A stretch of DNA of 64,000 bases from Hepsetus odoe (Eukaryota > Chordata > Actinopteri > Characiformes > Hepsetidae), in contig CM029369.1 in assembly GCA_017165825.1 (NCBI GenBank), positions 10,987,341 to 11,051,340 on the forward strand. Direction: 5' to 3'. Shown here piece after piece: positions 23,562 to 38,200 of this stretch (positions are counted from its first letter, which is position 1; each line of letters opens with the position of its first letter). The notes beneath the pieces were generated by a model that worked only from the letters and a program-made list of their open reading frames with translations, was not told where the DNA came from and did not search any database. Made by a program: the position numbers and the translations under genes.

Positions 23562-26259
23562 TGAAAGGTGCATTATATTGAATTCATTTTGATCAGGACT
23601 GCATAATAAATATCAAAATACAAACGTTTGTTTAAAAATATAGTGGACAACTTCAGTTCATTTACTGGGTCTGCAGTTTAATATTTCCCCCCCATTATGT
23701 TACATTCAGCCAGTTAACTGTAACTGTGCATTTAATGTGTTTGTGAGTTTGTTTTTGTAAAAGATATGAATTTACTTAAAAAAAAGTCAACCAAGTACCA
23801 GGGTGCTCAATTTTCTGCACATCCTTTCCTGCAAAACATAGCAGGAAAAATCCTGGATGCGGTGCACAGGAACTAGGACAGATAGTTACAAAGGCATTTT
23901 TATTAATGTTTTGCCTGAACAATGTAAATGGAAAAATGAGAAGCATCTTGATCCATTCAGTCAAACCTCTTGCTGTGCTAAACACATGCCAGCTTCAATT
24001 TTGCGGCCTGGCCTTAGACAGCCTACCCTCCAACCCCCTCCCACATTTCTTATAGGCCGAGCAGACAAGACTCTGCCTGGGCTGCATGAAAGATTAGAGT
24101 CTGTTCAACATGTGCCCATGATTTCAGGCCATCTGATGCCCTGCCCCCATCCCACTCAGCTGCAGGGTTTACATTTCATGATATGTGTTGCTGAAAACTT
24201 GTGTGAGGTGAAGAATCCTTGCCATTTCACAGCTTTCAGGGTCAGTGGTGACACTGTGTGTCTGGTAAGTTGTGGACCAACCTGTACAGGGCTGCATTGA
24301 GTGGGGGGGCATGAGGTTAGAGAGTCACTGGGGAAAAAGCCCCTGTTTGGACAAGGCCCCTACACTGTCCACCGTGTGAACATTTTTGTCCCCACATTCA
24401 CAAAAGCCCTCACAAAAGGGGGGGTTGGATCAACTACTGGACATCGGCTGGAAAGCTTGCATGACTGCATCATTTCAAACATATTTCAGTCTAACCCACA
24501 CTTGTCTAACACCCTCGTACATGTACGAGAGCTTGCTTGGACAACAGCATCTGCAGCTTATAACTGTGGCCCAGGGCGCTCACTGACATGAACTCTGTAA
24601 CACTGTCCATAGAAAGCATGACACTGCCAAGGCCAGCATGCAGTGCAACACTATTTTAATAGGTTGGAAAATTCCAAATGGATTTTTATGGAAAAGATAT
24701 TCTTATGAAAAAAATTCTATAGGTTGGAAGTCAATAGTCGCCCAAACAGCCCAAACTGTTTTCATTAATAATTCTCTTTTGCAGATCCTCTGCAGTGGTG
24801 CATTGTTCTGTTCATGGTTTAGTTGCTTTTAAATGCAGCGCAACAATGAATAGTTAAAAATAACATGCCATGTTCAGTCCTGACCAATTTTCCTTGACCT
24901 CAGTGAAAACCATCATGAAAACACAACCTTGGTGATTAGAGAATCCAAACACACTCGCATTAGACTTTGTGATTATGTGATGGCAGTGGGTTTGCCAGGG
25001 TGACACTACAGTCCTCTAAAGATGAACTACTGAAAGCACTTCTCTTTCCATTGTTTAATGTGATTATTTTTGAACAGTCAATGGTTGTCTATTATCTACA
25101 AATGCTTTCGTTCTTCAGAGTAGTCATTTTTGTTTTCTGTGTGTTTTTTTTATTTCATTCTAGCTCTATTCTACTGGTTATAAATAAAGTAAATGAAAAT
25201 TACTTTAAATGCTTTGCCCCAAGGTACTGTGGAATGGAATTTTTTTCTTTATTCCTTTGTTAAAGGATAGTACATTGTACGCTTTACTAAAGGAGAAAGG
25301 AATGTGACTAGCTCTTATCATGGATGCCACTAAAATACTTATGGGTCATTTTGCTCAATTAGGAACCTTCCATAGTAAAAACAAACACTGCAGTCCTGGT
25401 GTTTTCTGCAAGGGCTGCTAATAGAGGTGGTTTTGCTCAGTTTTAGGGATACCGCTAAGTCAAACTGTGTCAACAACAAACAGGTCTGTGCCACCTTCAT
25501 GAAAATCTTGATGGGGTTTGAACAGGATGAGAGCATGTTAGTGAGGCATTTCTATGAAAACTGTTTGGTTTTATCCTCACAGCTGTAGCTGTAAAAGAAG
25601 AAGCAACATTGTCACTTGAAATAAGTACCGAAGGCATTCAGTATTCAGAATACTAATGGCAAAGTGTGAATCTAATGTAAAGAAACGAGTGCGTTAATGA
25701 ATATGTGAAAAGGATTGTCTTTTTCTTGTAGAGCAAGACTATTTTGAAGTCATTGGACTGCATTTATGTTCCATCTAACTTCAGAACAAAACAAGCAAAA
25801 TAAGGAAAACTTAAAAAAAAAAAAAAAAAAAAAACATGCATATGCTGGCAATCTTATGAGAAAAGAAAAGCAGTTTCTGTGAAAAAAAAAGGTTTTGTGT
25901 TAAGAAGTTGGAAAGATCCTCCACTGGGTGGCAGGATTGAGTTCTTCTTGAAAGCACTTTGGGAATTCCTTGTTTGCCTTTATGAACCCCAGTGTGCCAA
26001 GAGAAAAATATTTTCATTACATCAGATTTCTGATCTCAGCTGGAGAAGAACTACATCTGTAATGATCCTTAGGGTTCGAAAATTCTGTTCAGCGCTCTTG
26101 GATTTTCTTTGGCCATTCTTATTAGCACTTCTGACATGTGACCATGTATAAAAATTCAGGTTTATTTTCTGGTAATTGCAAAGAACACTGAAGTCAGCTC
26201 CACCCAGCTGGACACAAAATAACCACCACCCCTGAGATCTTTCTTGCTGCAACTGTGAC
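23562..26259. other. intergenic, no gene recognised
   Basis: A 147-codon open frame lies at 23,857-24,300 on +, with no motif I recognise and no supporting context. An A run is at 25,811-25,834. Otherwise nothing seen. Confidence 0.45.
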
Positions 26260-28980
26260 TTTATTTTTTTTAGTTAAATACAGCCATAAGAACACTGGAG
26301 AGTACATGAACTGTATAAAGACAAAAAAAAAACAGAAGACAAAGAGTAAAAGATCACAGGCCTAAAACAATGTTTAAGCTGTGGTTGAGCAGATCTAAAT
26401 GTGCAAGGATGTCTAAACTGTGCTTTTTTCTGTGGCACAGTAAAAGGGTTATTGCATCTAGTATTCCCACATGTTCACTGATGAGTTTGTCAATGTGGCC
26501 CAACTCTTCATCAGCAAAGCTGCTTTTGACTCTTTCGTACAAACTAAGTAGCACGCTAATTATAAAGAGAAAATTAAGGCCACCGTCCTTATCAAAATGT
26601 AATAAAATTGGCTCTACATTAAAAGTCCTCTCTACTTAAATATAGATACATATTCTAAAGAGATACAAAATGTAGTTGAAAGCACAAAGTCTGTTTTCAA
26701 AAGAGAAATGTCAAGATCCATTTGCTGGGGAGAACATAATATTTCTATTCCTGAGTGTAGACCTACAGCGGTAATCTTTAGCGGTGTGAGAATGTCATTT
26801 ATTTAAGAGCTTGTTTCAGTTAGGGATGGTGGCTGTTTAAAGTGGAAAGGGCCTAACTGATCACCAACACTGGCAAAAAGTGCGACAATTTTTTTTTCAA
26901 GTTCATGATTTACTTTTTCTTAAAGCACAAAGTAATACCTTAAAAACAGTGAGCAAAAACAGGACCCCAGCAGACTGCTTTCCCATCAAACAGATCTGTG
27001 AGGGGCTCAGGCTGACACACAAACTGAGCCCAAACACACCCTGCTCAGCAACCCAAGCCACCACTCTGATGGAAGCACAATTAAGCAGGCACTCCACGGC
27101 TTTGGTCTTCACTTCTTAACACAGGTTTGAGCCTGAAGACTTTTTTTTTTATTGATCCTGAATTTAAACAAACTAACGAACAGCCGACTAGTTTCTGTTT
27201 CGTCTCCTAACAACTTTGTCATTTCTATCTCTTTCTTAACTCTCCTGGCTTCAAAGCACCACTGACTACGAGCGTGCACAATAGCAGCCATTTTCTTTGG
27301 ACAGGTCTGTAGAGTGATCACAACGGCCTCTCCTAATTGCCTTTGAGCCAACAGTCTATTATAACAGTTGTCAAGACATTTAAAAAAAAACAAAAAAAAA
27401 AAACACTCATATGATACAAAAATAATCTACAGCATATAACATTAACTTCAACCACTTGGCAAGGAGTGTGTATTACTGTCAGCTCTGTCACACTGAGGAA
27501 AAGAGATCTGGAATGATTATGGGGAATGATTGTGACCCACTTATTTTTTTACTTGTTTCTTTTGTTTTTCCGTCTTAACAGAGAGACAAAGAAGAACAAA
27601 TGCCACTGAAATGTCCTAAAACGCATGCATTGTGACAGAAGTATAATTTAAGTAATATACTTTTGTTACTTTTCTCAACACAATGAAGGCAGACGATGCA
27701 CTCTGAAGCTGTGCATTTATCCACAATATTTTAAAAATCTATGTTTTCTGACCAAAGATTCAGCTCAGGCTCAGCATACATGACTGTTGATGGCAATTCT
27801 GCAGTGAAACTCAATGCAGCCCAGAAATGAGCACTGTTAAATTAAAAGACCAGTTTTAAAGCTAAGTGACATTTCATTAAACATTTGCTGGATGTAATTT
27901 CAGAATTCAGCTTTTTTTCCTCTCAATGTCACAGTGCCCTCCATTCAACAGTCTAAGCATGATCAGTCAGTGAGAAGAGAGAAAATCCACACACACAGTT
28001 AATTCTTGCCATCAGCATCCCTTCATTCACTTCTCTCTCTCTCTCTCTCTTACTCACTCACTCACTCATTCATTCTTTGTTCCCTGATGTGTTTGAAGTG
28101 CAGCATTTGGACCCAAATGCATTTCAAACGCATTTTACAGCCAAGCAAACAAAGGCATCTGATTTGCAGCGCACTCATCCTCGTTCTCACTTTTTCCCTT
28201 TCTCCTCACTTTCCATTCCTCTCTCTGGCCATGGAGCGGGAGAGGGGGGGGTGGAAAGGCCAGTGGAGGTCAGCCAGTCTAAAAAAAAAATAAAAAATCA
28301 GTCTCTCCTGCTTTCCTCCTCCAAACCAGGCCACAGGCACACACAGAAGGGAGCAGTACAGAAGAGTCACTGTGAAAGAGGCCTTCATCAACCCAGCGTC
28401 CATATACCAGGTCTCTTGGTCTTGTCACACAATCCAAAAGATTCTGAAGACACCATTTAAATCCAATGATGTATTGCTCCAATTCAAAGAAAAAAAAAAA
28501 AAAAAAAAAAAAAGTTCTCCAAAAGAGATACACTGCAAACTATTAAAAAACAAACAGTCTCTCAAAGTCTCTCAAGCCTTACTCTCAGAGCCTTGCTGTG
28601 TGCATGCGTGGATCTGTGTATCCGTACTTTACTCCAGCATACAAAATTCATCCACACATCTCCGCTGTCACACACTTGTATCTATCAAAGGCGGAATGAT
28701 CAATAAAAATATATCTATGCTTTGCTTATCACAAAACCCTCTGAATAGATGGCCGCCTGGTCTTTATCTATTACAAGTACAAACCTAAAAAGCTGCATAG
28801 CAAAGAGCAATTTCGGTCTCTCGTCAAATATAAGGCTGACATTACCAAAATAAAGCCCTAAAATTTATTTTCGTTTTTTCTGTCTACCTACTTGCTGATT
28901 TTCTTGTAAGTTTGATTCGTGCTGTGCTTAGTTTCCGTGCTGTTGACATGGTGGCTTGGAGGCCTGTTGTATTTGCACAT
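26260..28980 (-). other. fam117b: probable fam117b 3' untranslated region
   Basis: Two polyadenylation signals can be seen on the - strand: AATAAA at 28,869-28,864 (112 bases after the stop) and AATAAA at 26,265-26,260 (2.7 kb after it). The stretch between them has no SINE or LINE piece that I recognise, which suits a transcribed 3' UTR. It contains an A-run at 28,489-28,513 and CT repeats near 28,030. Which signal is used cannot be told from sequence. Confidence 0.5.
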
Positions 28981-29254
28981 CTAACTCTCTGGATCCTCAA
29001 GGTGTGGTGAAAGGCAGGAGGAGGAAGAGGAGGAAGGTTGTTGGGAAAGGGTGCTTGTGCCCCGGGACACTCTCTGTTCAGGCTCTGTGGGGACGGAACC
29101 CAGAGTATTCTGATTCTTTAGACTGAGCTCTGGAGCTGGCAGAAGGGGTTTGAGGATGCTGACCAGGCAGAAGGCAGAGCCACTTTTAGGGACGAAGTTG
29201 ACCTTGTTCCTATCTGGACAGAGGAACTGTGGGATCTCCCGTGGAGGCCTAGCC
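28981..29254 (-). CDS. fam117b: fam117b exon 8, terminal coding exon
   Basis: The acceptor is CTTACACTGTTTCAG, entering in phase 2. It encodes PREIPQFLCPDRNKVNF, PKSGSAFCLVSILKPLLPAP and RVSRGTSTLSQQ, then a poly-Ser run and the stop TAG. The last 25 residues are diverged and Ser-rich, as expected for a disordered tail. Confidence 0.94.
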
Positions 29255-32200
29255 CTGAAACAGTGTAAGAGAAGGAGAGAGAAAACAGGTTGAAAAACAG
29301 CCAAAAATACAGAATTTGCTTTGAGGACAGTGCCAAAGCTATGCACATCACTTCAAGGCCCAACGCAGCCTGAAAAAAACAAAACAACTACATGTCTGTG
29401 TGTGTGGGGGTAGGGGGGTGTGATGGGGACTGACAGAGGGAGAGGTGAAAAAAAAGTGTGTGTAGATAAGTGCAGGATGTATAAGGAGAAGCAAAAATAC
29501 TGACTGTGTTTCCTCACTGAAGACCTTGACTTTCTCGCAGCCCTCAGGTGGCTCCCGTTTAAACATGTAGCTGTTGTTGGGTTTGGGTGAAGAGGCGTAT
29601 TTAGGCAGAGGGGAGCCAGGAGCAAAATCTGTCAGCAGAACACATGTTACCACTATTTCATCAAACCAGAAATGCAATGCAAAAGTACCAGTTCCGGTCC
29701 TGTGAGGCAGGACTCCAGCACAGTCTGGTGATTTACCTTTTCAAATGTCAGCTGCACTTGAGTCATCTGTAATTACTAGTTTAAGTGGGTGTGGGTTATG
29801 CTGCCTTGATGTGCTATCTGAATGATCTGAAATACATTATTCCCACCTCAGCAGTTGTACTTTTGTACCATTTTCCAGTTCATGCCCTTTCACCATGATG
29901 GAGCAGTTGGTTTTGTATCTCAGGATACTAGTGTGTCAGGAAATGTTTTATTTTTTCAAGTTTAGTTGACTTTTGGTTGTCACCAACTAGACTATAGAAA
30001 ATGGCATACTGCTCTAACCTGTAGTTATGCACAATTCTACAGTAAGAAAGAATGTTAGCTTAAGTGCTTGAATGCAAACACTTCATAATTATGTTCCCAA
30101 ACATAAATAAGACCATCCAAACACAGAGCATGTATGCACCAAAAGAGGAAAGAAATCACCAAACTTCGCTAATGTGCAGTCTCCTGGGACTAGAGCTGAG
30201 CACTCCTCATGGTGCTTGAAAGTTTGGGAGCCTTTTGAAATTTTCTATATTTCTGCATATATACATCCATCCATTATCTGCCGCTTGTCCCAAACGGGGT
30301 CGCGGGGGAGTGCTGGTGTCCAACCAGCACACACAGGGCGAGGACGTGGGACACACACTGGACAGGTCGCCAGCCCATCGCAGGGAGAAGCGAGACGGGA
30401 ACGGCACCTTGCTCAAGGGTACCTCAGGGCAACCCATTGGGAAGGGGTTCGAACCCCCGATCCTTCGATCATGTGGCCGACGCCCTAACCACTAGGCCAC
30501 CACTGCCCGTTGCATATATACATATAATCCAAAAACAATCCAATTTTGATTCAGAAGTCCTAAAAGTAGGTAAAAAGAACACAAACAAAAAAATGTATAT
30601 TTGGCCATATATTTGTTGAGGAATAAAAACCCAAATATTACTCATCTGTGAGAGGTAGAACTATGTGAACTCCTAGGATTCAAAGTTAACTTGAAGGTGA
30701 ACTCGGGTGTTTTGAATCAATAGGGTGACAGTGAGGTGTGCGTGAGGTTTATTTAAAGAACAGGGATCTATCGAAGTTTCATCCTTATAGAATATGGTTG
30801 GGAAATGTTATAAAATCATCTCTGAAGAGCTGGGACTTTTAACTTTGATAACTTTACAGCTAAAATAATCTGCATGTACCATTAGCTGGGAAGGGTGGAA
30901 AAGGTTAAGAGATCTAGCTAAGAGTTTATTTTAGACATCTTCCATAGCCTAGTTCAAAGAAAAAGAAATGTTTAAATGCTGTGAAATGTATTAAATGCTG
31001 TCCAAGAAAAATTACGGTGGTGGCTGCTTTAAGCCTGTTTCGCTTCATTTGGGTTATCTTGTGATTACTGATGGAACATCCTGAATTATATTAGAAAACG
31101 CAAAAGGAAAATGTCAAGACTCTGATGGGTCCTTTAGGAGAAAGTGGTTTAACAATGAAAACAACCCAAGAACAAGTCGCTCTGTGAATATGTTGGTTTA
31201 TGTTTTGAAATGACCAAGACTTGACCTTTGCCCAACAGAAATGTTGTGGAATATACAGTAGTACAGAATCTAAGCAACGTCCCAGAATTCAAGCTATTCT
31301 GTTTGGAGGAATGAAGAACAATGACAGGACACATTTAGTTACAGTTATTGCAGTACAACAAAGATACATGATACACTGGGGAAAAAAGGTTCACATAGTT
31401 TTGCAGCTCACAGATAAAAAAAAAAAAGTTAATTAACTGGGTTCTCTTGAACTTATTAATGTCATGTTAATTCAGAAATATTGAAAGTTCCACAAACAGA
31501 AGCATGGCTGTATGTAAACTCTGTAACAACAACAGGGATGACACTGCGTGGCTGATAATAGGTGTTCGAGTTTGCATTACCTTTATCCCGACTGTCATTC
31601 AGTGGGTCCTCATTGGGTGAGGGGCTCTCGCTGCAGGGCTCACTGGGAACGCTCAGGTAGGCAGGTGAGACAGATTGGGATCGGCTGCTACTGTTGCTGT
31701 AGTTACTGCCAGTCATGATACCCGAGGGCGTCTGTGTGTCAATGCTGCGGGAGCTGGCACTGCGCTGGCACAGCGGAGGGGGTGCCCGATGCCCATCCGG
31801 GGCTTCCTGAGGCTGCAAAAAGATCAACAGTCAGTCAAGATGAAAATTGAAATGAACGTTGATATTAGCAAGCAAATGGAATTTGTTGGAGCACTGATTT
31901 AGTGACTCCCACTGCAGTTGCATAAAATTAGAGAAAGGTTAGTGATTTATACTTCTAAAATTCAGACATTGTCTGTGCCCTAATTAATTTGCTACTTACT
32001 CCATAGAGCACTGAATAATGAGTGTGCCACTATATAGTGCTGTCCAAATGTGTTTTGAGAGTTGTTTTACAATGTAAATGCATTCAGTGTCCTACAAAGC
32101 ACTGTGACATGTAAGGTACAACCAGTTCACCCTAATTCCGTTGACTAAGACCATCAGGCCTTGTACTAAAAATGCCCAAAACAATTATCCATTTTACTTT

Positions 32201-35200
32201 CCATTACAAACATTTTCCATTACTAACAGTTGCTTAGCTTCATCATGCCAATGAGTGCCAATATCAGCCGCCTTTAAACGGGTCGGGTTTGCTTGTGTGA
32301 TGCAAACCAATTACAAGTGCAGAAAATAAATAAATAAATAAATAAATAAAATTGTCAATAAGCAGTAAATGAAGGAATAATTTGGGACGCAGTAATTGAC
32401 ATCACTAACACTGAGGTGTAGAGCTGAGCCAATAATAATAATAAATGAAAACAGAAATGTTAAGTGAACATTTGGTTGTTACATAAATGAAGGTGCGTGT
32501 GAGCATAGCATTCATGTCCCAAACACATTAACACTCAAAACCACACAAGGTCTTTCAAATTACACATTCAATTTTTTTTTTAAACAAAGCAGTTAATATT
32601 ATTTACAATGAGCTGTTGTTCTTTCTCTCCTGAGTCACAAATGATGATGCGCTCAATCTCCTGATTGAGGCCCTCCACACTGTTGCGGAAGCGCGAGACG
32701 GAGGATTTGGAGATGGGGACAGGGATCAGGATGCTCTTTGGGATTGGAGCCTGTCATAGAAAAAGAGATCAAGGTCATGATGCAATGTCGGTAAGGGAGA
32801 AGAAAAGATAAAAAAAATAATCTCACAAAATGTGTCTATGAATGTGTGTGGTGAAGTGTTCTGAACATGTTTACTTGGGGGATATCAGTGCAAGTGGGCA
32901 TGCATGAATGTGTGTGTGTATACAGTCTGGAAGATAAGATGTTAGGAAACATAGTGTACTCTAAAGGAGTAGTGTTGAGGGTCATGGTGAGCAGATAATC
33001 AGATGGTTACGCACATGGGCCAGAAACATGTTAAAGATGTATCAGAAGCACAGGTTTAATCCAGCTAGAACAGACATAATCCAGCTATCATACTCCAGCA
33101 ATCATAGCTTAAATAAACATATGCTAACAGTGGCATATGCATTATCCAACTAATTCTGCTCACACACACTAACAAACACACACACTGCAGGCTAGTGCGA
33201 TTGCACTCTGTTCTTCGCAGATTTGTTAGTTATGTAACACAGTCTCCCTGGCAGATTTCTGATTCTGGCTTCTGATTCGCCAAGCCACAGGACCGCCTGA
33301 CTTTACAGAGACACATATAGAGACAACAGCACAACATAACACACATGCACAAACACTCAAATGGTGATGCACATACACACATATGCAAACAGAAATACAA
33401 ACACACATTAAAGCATGTATAAGGCACAGGACATCTAACACTAAACAATTGGACTTAGGTGATCAAATGGGATCAGGTGTGAATCAAGTGAAAAGTGGCA
33501 GTAAATGATGATCAGCGTCACCTTTCCTGAGAGGCCACTTCCAGTCATCCTTCTACCTCCAGTCTCTGTTCTTCCCTTCCCTCTCTGTTTCCTCCTGCTC
33601 TTCTCTGTGTAATACTCAGCTTGTGCTCAGTGACAGCTTTGCTGTTTCCCTGCCTCACTCTCTCAGCCCCCTCCCTCCCTCTCTCTCTGCCTCGATCATC
33701 TTTCTATACTTACTCTATTTCTAGCTCTTATCTGTTTCTGGCCCCCCATTTGTCATGCTCCTCTCTTCTTCATTTTGTTCCTTCTCTCTGGCACACCCTT
33801 TCTTTAGTTGACTGATCTGGCCCGCTTTTGATTTATTTTGTTTGTCAAACCTTTTCCTTGTAAATAATATTAAAAAAAAAAAAAAAAAAGGTTTCAAAAG
33901 TTAAAAAAAAAAAAAAAAAAAAAATCTATCGATTCATGTTTTTTTTTCTCCCTCTCCCTTTTTTCTCCTCTCCCTCCCCCTATTCTGTCTCAGGCTGAGT
34001 GGAGAAGGGAACAATGTGGGGGCATTAGGAGGATGTGGCTGTTCTGTGTGGCCCCGTCGTGACAGTCTCTTTAAGCATGCCACATCGGGCTGCGCCCGGC
34101 ACCCTCATTAACATCTCTATACGGCCAGCAACCCCTCTCCCTTTAAACTCTGAGCACCGCACCATGCCAAACCCAGCACAACCTCACCCGGGACCTCGGC
34201 TTATCTGTGCATGTATGTGTGAGGTAGTATTTAGGCATCATCTATAATTTAATCATGCCTGATTTCTTTAGAAAGCCCTTAAACTGTAAGGGATGATCTG
34301 TGGGCCCACATCTCAGCCGCTCACTCCAGGTCCTCAAAAACTAAACAGTAAGTCTGCAGGTTAAGGGGTTAAACTGGATTTCTAGAACAGGCCTAAAACA
34401 ACAGGCCAAAAAAACCTGACCTTTAAGGTCACTTGAGTGATGCTGTCTAATTCCTAGCAACCAGTTGCCAGGAAACAAATATTTGTTTACGTGTCAAATT
34501 TCCAGTGACTTGCTGAGACATCCAGCCATGGCCTAGATGTGGGTGCCTCTGCCAGTGCACAAGGAAGAGACAAAGTGATCATGGGCCATCGGGTCATTCC
34601 CACACTATCAGAGTCATTGATTTGATCTGGCCGGCCTGCTTCCAAAGGACAGGAAGGTCAGCACATTCAGGGATGAGCATTGAAAAGTACATGGGACACC
34701 CAATTGCGCTCTCCCTGTAGACGCCTCACTGTCAGCTCCTGTTCTGTCTGGGGTGCTCAGCCAAACCACATGGGGGAAGAGTCGAGGCTCCTCTGAAGGC
34801 AGCAGACAATGGCATACGGGGCTTCTGTCTCGTGTTTGTATATTGCTAGAGGTCAGAGGCTGAGGGGACTGAGCACTCAGGGATAATGCCCATTTAGCTC
34901 ATGCAAATAGCCATTCTGCAGCCCCTGCAGCTTCTGCTTTTTGCAGTTTCTCAAGGTTAAGCTGTAGGAGTTGGCTATACATATGAGCACTACACACAAA
35001 ACATCAAAGTTCCTTGATGGTACAAAACCTTGGTATTACAGTAGAGTGCAAATGTAAAAAAGGCTAAACATTAGAATAGGCAAAACATTAGGATAAATTC
35101 ACATTATTAATAATATGACTGTACATATGTCATTATCTTAATCATTTGCAAATCTCTCATAGCTCAGCCCAATATTTGTATTTAATGTCCTACCCTGGTT

Positions 35201-38200
35201 AAGCTAACCACATATAGTGGTGATATAGAATTCATTAAGTAATCAGGTGCTCTGGTGGTGTATTTCAAGAAATCGATGCAATGACTAGGCTGTATCAAGG
35301 TGAATTATATCCAAATCTGTTTTCTCTCGTCTTGTTTCGCCCAAAATATTAGTAAAAATCAATCAATCCATCATCTAAGTCACATATCCCTACCAAGTCA
35401 AAAGCTGGAGACACACTAAACAGGTCGCCAGTCCGTCATAGGGCTTATTTTACTTTGTTAATGTTTATGAAGCTTTTAGATGCATGTTTAATAGTGACCC
35501 AAGACTTTTACACAAGTACCGTACATAGAAATTTCTTTAAATCTTCTTCACACTTACACACCTTAGAAACAGAAACAATGGTTTTCTGTAGCAAAGCAAA
35601 AGTAGTTCATAAATGGCACCTCTCCATTTAAAAAGACCCCTTTCTGAATCTATTTAAGGATTTGGAAATTTTTTTTTTTTTTAAACTATGTCTTTAACTG
35701 CAATCACATGCTAACAGTAAGAAGATCAAAAAGATCAAAAGGTCAAAAGGAACTGTATTTGGCCAAAATAAAGTCAATACAAGAATGACAATACATATCT
35801 GAACTAACTGGTAAATACCTGCCTGTCTCTGGGTTTACACATGTCTTTGTGGGACGTTTACTGGCAGTAAGTAAGGGGCTTTTCTTTCCAGGGTTTGTGC
35901 TGGTTACTACAACCTGCCTTTAAAAGAGGAGGTCAGATAGAAGAATCCCTTTCATTCGTCCACAGTCTCTGATAGCTGCCATGGACACATTCACACCCGG
36001 CCTTATTTGACCACCGTGGCATTTATAAAAGCAGGAGATTCACGAGGCCATGGCTATTGAGCAGTGCTCAAATGAAAAGATCTGCAGACTGCCTTCAAAA
36101 AAAAAAAAAATACAAAGGCATGACCACACACACAAACACACACGCGCTCTTCCTCTCACTTTCTCTAGAGACTAGGAATGGGTTTATAAGACCGACTCAG
36201 AGACAACCCATGCATTTAAAGCACCCATTTTAGCATAGATGAAACTAAATTCAAGTCCATTTCCTCTGTTGTGGTCTGTCCTCTGAATAAAATGCTGAAA
36301 GAAATCAGCACCCATCAAATGATCGGCGCTCCCAATGCGGCTATGGCAATCCAAGACAAGCACATGTGAAACCACAAGCTGACCACAGAAGGGGGCACCA
36401 CTCTGAAATCTGATCAAACTAGAGAGGAAAAGAGCGGAACGCTTCATCATTTCCCCTCAGAAGGCCAAGAACAGCATGAGCTCGCCGGTGCAGTCTCATT
36501 TCACACACTAGTGGGTGCTGTTGGGATGGTGTTTGTGCCATAAATGTTATTCAGCCAGATCTGAGAATCAGTTTACATATACACACATTCATGTGGCAGT
36601 GAAATCTGGCCTGCAGTGGTTAATCATTGATTTTCTGACATAGCAGCTGACAAGGTAACATAAGGCATGCTGGAGAGTGAAAGCACAGAAAACACACGCA
36701 TGGGTTTAAAGAGTCCCTGGCATGGTTTGCAGACACAATGCAGCTCACTGCCACTAACAAATAGAAGACTGTGTATGGACTTTTAACAAGTGTGAAACAA
36801 GTATCACACACCTTTCACAGTACTCTAGTTCAGTGAGTCATTGGGAACACACTACTGGGGCTGTTCTATGTAACATAACACTTGTACTTAACATCAGATT
36901 CACACAGTTATCCACTTCCCTGTGAACAGTTGATCAGCAAAGCCATGTTTCGAGTCAATATGCTGCTTTCATTTGGAAGTAGTACTACAGTTCTATCAAA
37001 AAAAAAACAAAAAACATCTCCAAAAAGTTCTCTCACCCCACCAAAACCACACCCAACTCTTCATTAAGGTGGTGCAGGCTTGTGGATGTGGTTTAAGACA
37101 CAGTATGGATTACTGTGAGCTATAAAAATGACCAAAACGTCAGTGTGTAGCCAAACACTGCAATCAGGCGTTTCAGACAACAGGGTTTGTTTTCACAAAA
37201 AACACTCAAACCATGCCTTTCATTTCTGTAGCTCTCAGAACGTCACACTTAAGTCTCAAACTAGCTACACATGTCTGTGCCACCTTACTGTATGTGGTTT
37301 AAGTGGGTTGAGCAAAGTTTTCAGCACATTTATAAAAACGATTTGGATAATGACTTCTTGCTTGCTGGCAATGTTTGCTATTTAGCTCCAGGCCTAAACT
37401 AAGAGCTAAAATTTGTACACGAAACATATCTGATCGGCTACATCTGGCACGAATGGAAAATTAAGTTCGTTTGTGTTTCATGTGCGTGCACACACACAGA
37501 CACACACCCAGGGCCATTCACACAGCCACATGTTCTCTTCACTCCCCAAGAGTTCAAGGAGAGGCTGCTGGATCACCAATAAAGCACTAGCCATGCAACT
37601 TTTATACTTTCATTCTTTTCTCTCCTCTTTTGCACCACAATCCTTTCAGGTCTTGAAAGAATGCCATTTTCTTGACTGACACTTCATCTTTAGCAGCTCT
37701 CAGCGGATATAATGGGCCAAGCACCACCTCCTACATTCGACCCTACCCCCACCAAGAGTAAAAACAGCCACACACACACTGGTCATGCTGTGTATTCTTT
37801 CTGCTGGTGTCTCTGCATCAGCTTGACCATCTTCAAAACACAGGGAGAGAGAAAAGGACAGAGATAAAGATTGTGAGAGCAAGAGAAATCTACTTGTGTG
37901 TTGCCAAAATGAGGCAGCATGAACACTCCCTTTTTAATAGGCATAAACAAACACTAACACACACAGCTCAAAGACCCAGAACACACTTCTGACAGCTCAG
38001 CCATGATCTACAATCAAACCCCCTCTGCTCCAAATAAACTCTAGTTTGTTATGATAGGCAGGCCTGGCTCTCTCATTCTTTCTCGCTCTTGCTCCCTCTC
38101 ACCTGCTTCCCATTAGGCCTGATGTGAAGCAGGGAGCAGACTCAGATGGGAAAACTCCCCCAAGCAAATAAACCTTAACGAGAAACCTTAAAACTATGAT

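Larger units (their letters stand above)
29629..31580. other. fam117b intron 6
   Basis: Holds the composite repeat and SINE at 30,262-30,511; otherwise nothing seen. Introns 29,255-29,504 and 31,813-32,606 are plain. Confidence 0.6.

Noticed and set aside
23857..24300. 147-codon + strand frame
   Set aside because: Cys/Pro/His scattered with no motif, splice context or repeat identity; length is within chance for this window.
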